In this document: positions 56,979 through 64,000 of the stretch, piece by piece | How positions within the stretch are numbered: the stretch's first letter is position 1 | Layout: the number at the start of each line of letters is the position of its first letter | Source: Streblospio benedicti | Taxonomy: Eukaryota; Annelida; Polychaeta; Spionida; Spionidae | Reading direction: 5' to 3' | Length of the DNA: 64,000 nucleotides | Assembly (NCBI GenBank): GCA_019095985.1 | Contig: CM032660.1 | Location: 44,925,427 to 44,989,426 of the forward strand | Translations under genes and position numbers: made by a program | Notes under the pieces: generated by a model | What the model was told of the DNA's origin: nothing | Seen by the model: only the letters and a program-made list of their open reading frames with translations | Database searches by the model: none

Positions 56979-57828
56979 CAGGGTATGAAATAGAGCCGGC
57001 CCGAGGACCCGGCGCCCGGCTGATCACGGCCCGGTCGGTTAATTACAAAGGTTCACGGCCCGGCGTGCCGGCAACGTTTTTGAAGCAGCATACTGCTCGA
57101 TATTCCCGTGATTTCCTTGTTTCATGCAACGACCACCGTGCCTGTCAATCAAATGGGGTTGGTGAAACACACTACACCAAACAGCTGCCGTTATAACAGT
57201 TTCTAAGGTAATATGTGAAGTAATATTAGGCGAGTATTAGCGAAAAAGCGTTTGTAAATCAATATACTTCATTCATCGACTTTTAGTAGTATATAAACAT
57301 CTCAGTGTGCGTTTAGACTGTCATTTGCGACCCAGTAGCTTGGTCAATCAATATCTTTGGCACGTTTACCATGGCCTCCCGTTATTGATATCCAATGATG
57401 ATTTATGTCAGGTTTAGTAGCAGGTATTAAAGTAGTATATTGTTTTCAAGTATGGATCAGATATGGCGTCAAATTCTTTAAAGCAGTCAAGTATCAGTTC
57501 ATTTTTCGGCTCCAACCCTCCCAAAGCACAAACACAAAAAAGATCACATGAAGATGTAAAACTGTATAATGCCAAGTATGATAATACCAAGAGAAAACGC
57601 ATTGCTGTGCCTACTTTGAAGGAAGATTTACTAAGTGGCTGTTAGTTGAAGAAACAACCAAAATTCTTTTGTATATACACAAAATTAAATGAGTAAAAAG
57701 ATATAGTTTTACAGTATATTTGAATCTGCAAAAAATTCTGGGCCGGCCACTTTTCACCTGGGCCGGCTACTTTTCAGAGTTGCCGGCCCGGTGGGGAGGG
57801 AGCAAATGTTCATGAGTTTCATACCCTG
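56979..57828 (+). mobile_element. hAT element with perfect 8-bp target duplication
   Basis: Ends CAGGGTATGAAATAG and GAGTTTCATACCCTG; ATGATAAG duplicated exactly at 56971-56978 and 57829-57836. Both ends carry 'gccggcc' and 'ggccgg' words. It contains a transposase first exon and appears internally deleted. Confidence 0.93.
57463..57645 (+). CDS. hAT transposase N-terminal exon remnant
   Basis: ATG opens 'MASNSLKQSSISSFFGSNPP', then a Lys-rich stretch ('KRSHEDVKLYNAK', 'NTKRKRIAVPT'), and stops after 60 codons. The QSSISSFF motif fits the PCNA-interacting box Qxx(I/L/M)xxFF. The zinc finger and catalytic domain are gone, as in an internal-deletion derivative. Confidence 0.6.
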   Translation: MASNSLKQSSISSFFGSNPPKAQTQKRSHEDVKLYNAKYDNTKRKRIAVPTLKEDLLSGC

Positions 57829-59140
57829 ATGATAAGTCATAAAGTGTTCCCAGGAGACAGATAAACACAAATTCGTAATTTGTTTTTAAAACACATCGTA
57901 ATTTCATCAAAAGTAGGCCAAAGTACACCAACATCTAATCAGCTCTGGAGAGTGGTAAAATGAAGCTAGATATGAAGTTTGGTGACCATAGGTCAAATAC
58001 TTCTCCCTGTAGAGTGGTTACAAGGTTTATTACGTAACGCTTATAACTTCGTAAAAAGCAGGCCAAAGTACACCAACGTCAATTCAACTGTGGAGACTAG
58101 TATGGTGAACTTAATTGTAAAGTTTAATGACCATAGGTGAAATACTCATCCCAGTGCAGTGGTAACAATAGTTTTATTTGAATATTTCATAAATCTTTTA
58201 AAAGTAGGCCAAAGTACACCAATATCAAATCACGTGAGGAGAGTGATATAGACATACGAAATGTCAAGTTTGGTGATGATAAGTCAAACTGTTTGTTAAC
58301 AGGAGACAGATAACCACAAATTCCTAATAATTTGTTTTTAAATATACATTGTAACTTCATCAAACGTAGGCCAAAGTACACCAAAATCTAATCAGCTCTA
58401 GAGAGTAGTCCAACGAAGCTAGATATGAAGTTTGGTGACCATAGGTCAAATACTTCTCCCTGTAGAGTGGTAACAAACTTTATTTTCCGTAACGCTCATA
58501 AGATCGTCAAAAGTAGGCCAAAGTACACCAACGTCAATTCAACTGTGGAGACTAGCATAGTGAACTTAACTGTAGAGTTTAATGACGATAGGTGAAATAC
58601 TTTCCCCAGTGCAGTGGTAACAATAGTTTTATTCCAATATTCAATTTTTTTTCCAAAGTAGGCCAAAGTACACCAATATCAAATCACGTGAGGAGAGTGA
58701 TATAGTCATACCAAATGTCAAGTTTGGTGATGATAAGTCATAAACTGTTGCCAGGAGACAGAAAAACACAATTACGTAATAATTTGTTTTTTAAAAACAC
58801 ATCGTAACTTCATCAAAAGTAGGAAAGTACACCAAAATCTAATCAGCTCTGGAGAGTAAGTAGTACAAGAAAGCTAAATAAGAAGTTTGGTGACCATAGG
58901 TCAAATACTTCTCCCTGTAGCGTGGTAACAAACTTTATTGCGTAACACTCGTAAAGTCGTCAAAAGTAGGCCAAAGTATAAACAAAAAATTTTGAGAGGT
59001 ACTTTTTTCCTCAAACAAGACATATTCAATTTGCAATTCAATAGCTCAAGTAGTCTACGAGTTATCAGCCTGTTTATTTCTGACACACGGACACAAGCAA
59101 AGCAAGAAATCCCCGTTCAAACTGTCCGGGAAGATTCAAC

Positions 59141-59656
59141 TCAGTCACTCGCCACAGTCTGCGAGTATGATTACTTGATTCCAACACTTTACAATCCTGC
59201 TCATATCTGACAGAAAGCCACCACACTTTGTGGAAATTTATGGTCCTAGTGTCCTCGCTATTATCCCTGTTGCTTTCTCAACAGGTTTTGATGGTCATTT
59301 TCTGCTAATGAGATGATAAAGTGCAATCATTACTGGCTGTTCTTTTTCAAAAGGGATAAATGCTGATTAGTTCATGTTATGTCTCAATATTTTATGTGTT
59401 TGTTGGATAACAAACAAAATGATATTTGTTTTAAACTTTTACGCCAATTAATAATGAAATTATAGCGTAAACCTCTGATGCAATTCCATCTGATGAAAAT
59501 CCAGTCTGGCTAATGACTTTTTAATTGAACCCAGATGTCCAGTTGGTTTTTAAAAGTTGTGTAATGACTATAAAATGCAATCTACTGTTCGATGTATATA
59601 ATTTATTGTCATTCAACGATAAACGCGAACTTTTAATGGAGATTGTGCTATAAATA
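59141..59656. other. No recognised feature
   Basis: AT-rich sequence between pearl-like copy e and TTAA copy e. 'actcgccacag' near 59146 recurs near 62858. Confidence 0.4.
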
Positions 59657-60907
59657 TTAACCCTCTCGACGCCAGGCGTAAATTTACTATGATACCCCCT
59701 GAGTGCCAGACACGCATTTTTCGTGACGTGTTATTCACAGTGGGGGGCTTCAATTGTCATAGTCGAAATATGATCCTTTGTAGCTCTTATGTTTTTCATC
59801 AGAACATTTTCACATTTACAGTACACATTCAGGAGACAGTCTAGTTTCTTATTTTTACCATTATAAATAAAGATACATACAGCATCAAGTAACATTTTGA
59901 CAATTTCGAGTAATCGTCCATTCATTTGACAGCTTGCGTGGTTGATTTGAAATGTCGTAGTATCAGTAGAAATTTTAAGTGCAGCGACTTTTTATCCAGG
60001 ATAGACACAAAAAACACCATAAACCATCCCTATTTCATAATAATATATTTTTACTTACAATAATACGCACCAAAAACGTGTTCAAACTTGATTTCTTTAT
60101 ATTCGTGGGTCTTTGACAGGGATCATTCTATCACCCGACAAAGACATCATCCGTTTTGATAGAAATACTCGATATCCGACGTCCACACTTATTGGGTAGT
60201 TTGCCAAACACTTTATTTGTGATCCGGAATCCAAGATACAATAAGATGAGGCATGGATGACGAATAATATGATAATTCTTCTTCAAAAATTTCTAATTTT
60301 GTCACAATCTTACCGGTTTGGGCCGATTTCCGGGATATCAGCCTTGCGCAGCGCGCGGCGCTGCAATAGATTCGTAAGAGCGCTCTTGATAAAGGCTTAT
60401 TGCATCATTTAGCAGTTGTCAAAATTGTTATGCCGGCGACTGAACCTAAGAATACCGCTTTCAAGGCTGAAAATTCTATGTTGTGATATGACCTTGAAGT
60501 CTAGTTTCACATTTCATGTTGGGCCTCAAAGCAAAGCAGGTTTCTTCACGTTTCCAGCAATGTATGACAAGCTCTGGTTTTGCGAACGCAAATAAGAGTA
60601 TTTCAGGACTCAAAATTAAAGCAGAAAATGCGTGCTAGGTTATCAAATATTCGTTGTCACGAATAGAATTAAAATATTAACACTATACTGCTTATTTCCT
60701 TCTAGAAATATATTGAAATGTCAAGGTAAAGTTGTTGTTGTTGACACAACGGAATTTGAGACTAGAACCACGAGTATTTAACTACGAATATGGCAGTCAA
60801 ACTCGAACTATTTTTTGAGTGAGTCTGTCGACTTTTGTCGACTGTTGGCGCATAGACGTAATTTACGTGTGTCGACTTTTGTCGACAGGTGGCGTCCAAA
60901 GGGTTAA
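59657..60907 (-). mobile_element. TTAA-flanked piggyBac-like element, copy e
   Basis: TTAA at 59657-59660 and 60904-60907. Two boxes TGTCGACTTTTGTCGAC(A) at 60870-60887 and 60826-60842 (44 bp apart). The interior includes the intact 64-codon frame beta (59731-59925, minus). Confidence 0.9.
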
Positions 60908-61815
60908 GAAAGTTATAGCAAAATTTCACCCCACACCCCTTGTCACCTTTCATCAACTTTGCTTCACCCCCCACTGTCCCTCCAAACATGTCAGAAAGTA
61001 AGTTCAACAACTTTGTTTTCAAAAGGTACATCACCAAAATGTGAGACCCCCTGTTAACTTCCATCATCTTTAGTTACTACACCCCCTCTCCCGCACCACC
61101 CCCCTTCCGGGTAACGCCATTTTTTAACGATCCCGTACAAGAACAAATCATATGACCCATTTACTAGTAATAAGTGCAACTTTACAAGAGATGTTGAAAT
61201 CTTTTTCAGTACATGAATTACATTCTACATCATGATTTCAATTGTTTATTAGGCCTACAGTTTACAACAATTCAAACAACCACTGGATTTTTGGGTGAAA
61301 CCATTGCCAGGGTATGTGTGTATTTGTTTTTGACTTGTATTGATCGTCTGAATTTTAAATGTGTTCCAAATTTGGGCATGTTCCCAGCTTATCACAATAC
61401 TGTTGACATTGACAATAATGGAACCTGTCCATCTGGACGCCTCCCATTTCAGGATGCCTGTCCTATATGGCCACTTTTCACTTGTCAATGTGTCTATTTT
61501 ATATAAGACAAGTTTTTACTGTGTATCAAAGGGATAAGTCAGACATACGTAAATTAAAATCATAAAGTGCAACTTATAAGACACCACTACCTAATCACCT
61601 GATATAAGTTTCTAGCTTTTATAATACATGTAAACATTTTTGGTAAAACTTTGAAATTTAGAGTCACAAACTTATCACTTCAATATACAAATAGAATGAA
61701 ATCGTCTTGCTATTTGGCTGAAAAGTTTACCTGGATTGATAACAAACTTCTCTCTCTCTCTCCAATGGCTAATTAGCACCTATCATTAGACTTGTGTCCC
61801 ACTGAGTCCTGGGGT
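60908..61815. other. No recognised gene
   Basis: C-rich at 60930-61115, AT-rich after. The 97-codon plus frame at 61213 has no recognisable domain. Confidence 0.4.
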
Positions 61816-62615
61816 CAGTCTCACGGATTAGCACTCGTCCGGTCGTCCGAGACGACTAACAATATCGTCGGGCAAGCATTAACATGTCATTTGGTCGTCC
61901 ACAGACGAGTATGAAATTCTGACTTAAAATCGCTGTAAAAATCGTCTAAATCCGGCGTTAAAACACCTACCTCTTCATAGTAGAATTGTGTTAATATTAA
62001 ATGTGTGACGTCCAATGTAATAATATTGCTCCAAACTGCAGCTGGCGTTTGCTGCTAATAGACTAGCGCCTTTGCTGCTAGCTTTAAACGCAGCAGACGG
62101 CATGGTTGCGGGACCAATATTAGAATTAGCAACAGCGGGTAAAACCACCATTATTGCTCTGACAGTGAACAAAAAAAAATCGTTTTACGCACTGAGCAAG
62201 CATCGTCGGCTTTCACGGGTTAATCATTCACACTGCCTTTACAAGTCCTGGATCTGATTCTTAATATTAATGATGTACACTCATGTAATGATTCCGATTT
62301 TGATAGTGGGCTTGACAACTCGGATGATGAATATAGTGATGATGACTGAGTAGAGTTGCAGTGACACAGTGAAAATACTTTTTAGAATGCACTAAACCCT
62401 CAATTGTACACTAGTTTGAATTAAAAGAATTCAATTCAACAATCTTGTTTTTTGTTCTTTTTAAATAATGGACGTAGTACTAAGATTACATAGTAATATT
62501 TTTTTTAGATTTCATCGCAAAAAATGGGGCATGTAAAATTTTGGATGGGCAAGTATGATTTTCAGAGTTACTTGCCCAGAGGCAAGTACAAAATTAGGCT
62601 TAATCCGTGAGACTG
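61816..62615 (+). mobile_element. hAT-like element with TGGGGT duplication
   Basis: Inverted ends CAGTCTCACGGATTA and TAATCCGTGAGACTG, flanked by exact TGGGGT (61810-61815 and 62616-62621). The interior holds a possible acidic C-terminus 'DSGLDNSDDEYSDDD' followed by TGA at 62347-62349, plus a 61-codon frame at 62072. Probably an internally deleted element of 800 bp. Confidence 0.75.
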
Positions 62616-63502
62616 TGGGGTCCAATAAAATTTTGCTCTGAGAATGCCGCTTTTGCACATATGAACAGGAGTGTTTCTTTTGTTGTTTTTTTGTTTTGTG
62701 TTTTTTTTTCACGAGAGAGGGCGTTAATCGCATTTTTAGCTGTTGCCCAATCTCCTTGTTGTATTCGTATAGCAAATAAATATGTTTAAACCAACAGGAG
62801 TGTTTAATAACTAAGGATGGCTAGTTTGGATTGAACATGGCGAGCGTAAATTAAGTCACTCGCCACAGAAGGAGAGTGTTCTACTGAATGAGTCACATTC
62901 CCTGTAGTTTCGTCTGTGATAAATTGTCTCCCGGATTGAAAATATAGCTTACCAGATTGCCTGTATTATAGTTATTTAGGTTCACATACAACTATGTACC
63001 ATAAAACTTCATTCTACTTTCAATAAATAAATGGTCAATCAATCAGTAGACTATTTTCTCCAACTACATACACTTACGCCGGACGTATCCACTACCTTGG
63101 ACATATACATAATACTCCAACACTCGTACGATGTTGCTAATAACTAGTGTTGGGACGATGATCGACTATAATCGGTGATCGGTCGTTTGTACCAAACGAT
63201 TCAGGGCTCGATTAGCGTGAGGCATAATCGATTGTGTAAATAATAATTGCTTTTTTTCGAACACGATTCAAACTCATGTAAAATTCGTGTTATATTTGAG
63301 TTCAACTCAAACGCCCGCCCCATCCTTTTTTCATATTTTTACAAACATTGAAATGGTGTGATAAGTGAACGATTCATCGAACGTTTCCGTTTTCAATTTT
63401 GCAACAGTGCCTGACATTTGATAGTCTCTTTTACAGCCGACCACTGACTTTCGGCGCAAGGCTCTCAAGCGTAGCTGGCGTCTGTGGTAGAGACTAGACA
63501 TT
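62616..63502. other. No recognised gene; hAT-like terminal motif
   Basis: 63141-63230 holds 'agtgttgggacgatgatcga' and 'cagggctcgatta', words typical of hAT-type ends, but no matching pair was found. Otherwise AT-rich. Confidence 0.35.
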
Positions 63503-63715
63503 TGAATAACTGAGCATGCGCAATTAGACAAAAAAGTCATGTGTATTTTTGATTTCATAAATAAGTAAGTTATTTTGATTTTTCGACGAGCATTCGTAAT
63601 AGATTATTAGGATTATGTTACTAACGGATTATACAAATTTTATATATTTGAGAACTACAATTGACTAATACCATGACAATCGATATGACACGCAGAATCA
63701 TAGGAAAATCTACCC
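63503..63715 (+). repeat. Repeat T, copy 2
   Basis: Counterpart of 52797-53015 in the same orientation, about 210 bp. Confidence 0.8.
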
Positions 63716-64000
63716 GGATGAGCGATAAACGACTATTGGTGGTTACTACCGACCTCCAAGCAGCATCCCTTTCAGTCCGAAACATTTCACGCGAAACTCC
63801 CAGTTTATTGAGTATTTGACTGTTTGTATTACTTGATTGTTTACAGTTTCCTCTTGTTAAAATGTGTGATTTACATTAAAAGTATTTTCTAATTATTGTT
63901 TTTGTTAATTATACTAGGCCTAATTATAATCAAATCATATTCAAATGGGTGATTACATATAAATATCGTATGAAACGATTAACTCTGATGATCAGTCACT
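63716..64000. other. No recognised feature
   Basis: AT-rich sequence to the window end. No deaminase exon was found here. Confidence 0.35.

Larger units (their letters stand above)
56909..59140 (+). mobile_element. Pearl-like element P1, copy e (long, with nested hAT)
   Basis: Head 'aacaagtagtcatcgggaa', at least nine cores of three monomer types, and a tail region 'agcaaagcaagaaatcccc' to 'gtccgggaagatt'; the GACG stretch is eroded. An 850-bp hAT element is inserted at 56979-57828. The longest P1 array in the window. Confidence 0.82.

Noticed and set aside
54577-64000. A dsRNA-binding domain exon for the deaminase gene
   Set aside because: No minus-strand frame with flanking splice sites showed the GxGxSKKxAKxxAA pattern; the Ala-rich frame at 61975-62172 lies in a hAT-like element and lacks the motif.

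Overview
This is a repeat-packed, AT-rich stretch of an animal nuclear genome, most likely a marine mollusc. The evidence is spliced genes with GT-AG introns, tRNA-derived SINEs, a CR1/Jockey-type LINE, hAT, piggyBac-like and Harbinger-like DNA elements, and above all two families of 'pearl-like' elements: a fixed head, tandem cores of about 150 bp, a GACG-type microsatellite and a fixed tail, a design I know best from bivalves. The species call is inference.

Two host genes can be read, both on the minus strand, from exons whose splice phases agree at every junction. (1) From 9711 down to 2634, five exons encode part of an LDL-receptor class B (YWTD) beta-propeller, as in LRP/LDLR-type receptors. 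A Cys-rich exon at 1348-1441 might be its 3' end, but this is tentative. (2) From 54576 down to 21146, eight exons encode a complete adenosine-deaminase (A_deamin) domain of about 405 residues ending in a stop codon. It resembles ADAD1/Tenr more than ADAR or ADAT1, yet it keeps the HAE, PCGDA and SCSDK active-site motifs that vertebrate ADAD proteins have lost. Its N-terminal exons, where a dsRNA-binding domain would be expected, were not found in 54.6-64 kb and probably lie outside the window.

Layout: 1-2.6 kb, simple and SINE repeats; 2.6-9.7 kb, receptor exons, with a 5.6 kb intron holding MITEs, pearl-like sequence and a 100-N assembly gap flanked by duplicated sequence; 9.7-21.1 kb, intergenic, with an ACGTCT-rich TIR element enclosing an LTR-retroelement fragment, inverted-repeat MITEs, a LINE scrap, a SINE, a hAT MITE and a pearl-like element; 21.1-54.6 kb, the deaminase gene, whose introns hold nearly every element type, including a 611-codon hAT transposase-like ORF (36.2-38.1 kb); 54.6-64 kb, more repeats.

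The most unusual structure is a family of five TTAA-flanked elements of about 1.2-1.3 kb (22.4, 28.9, 46.1, 49.4 and 59.7 kb). They share a conserved interior, but one end carries a pair of short palindromic boxes about 44 bp apart. The box sequence is shared, fully or by half, within a copy and differs between copies. Four of these elements form two inverted pairs, each inside a single intron of the deaminase gene, so the pre-mRNA of this dsRNA-editing-family gene should itself fold into long duplexes.
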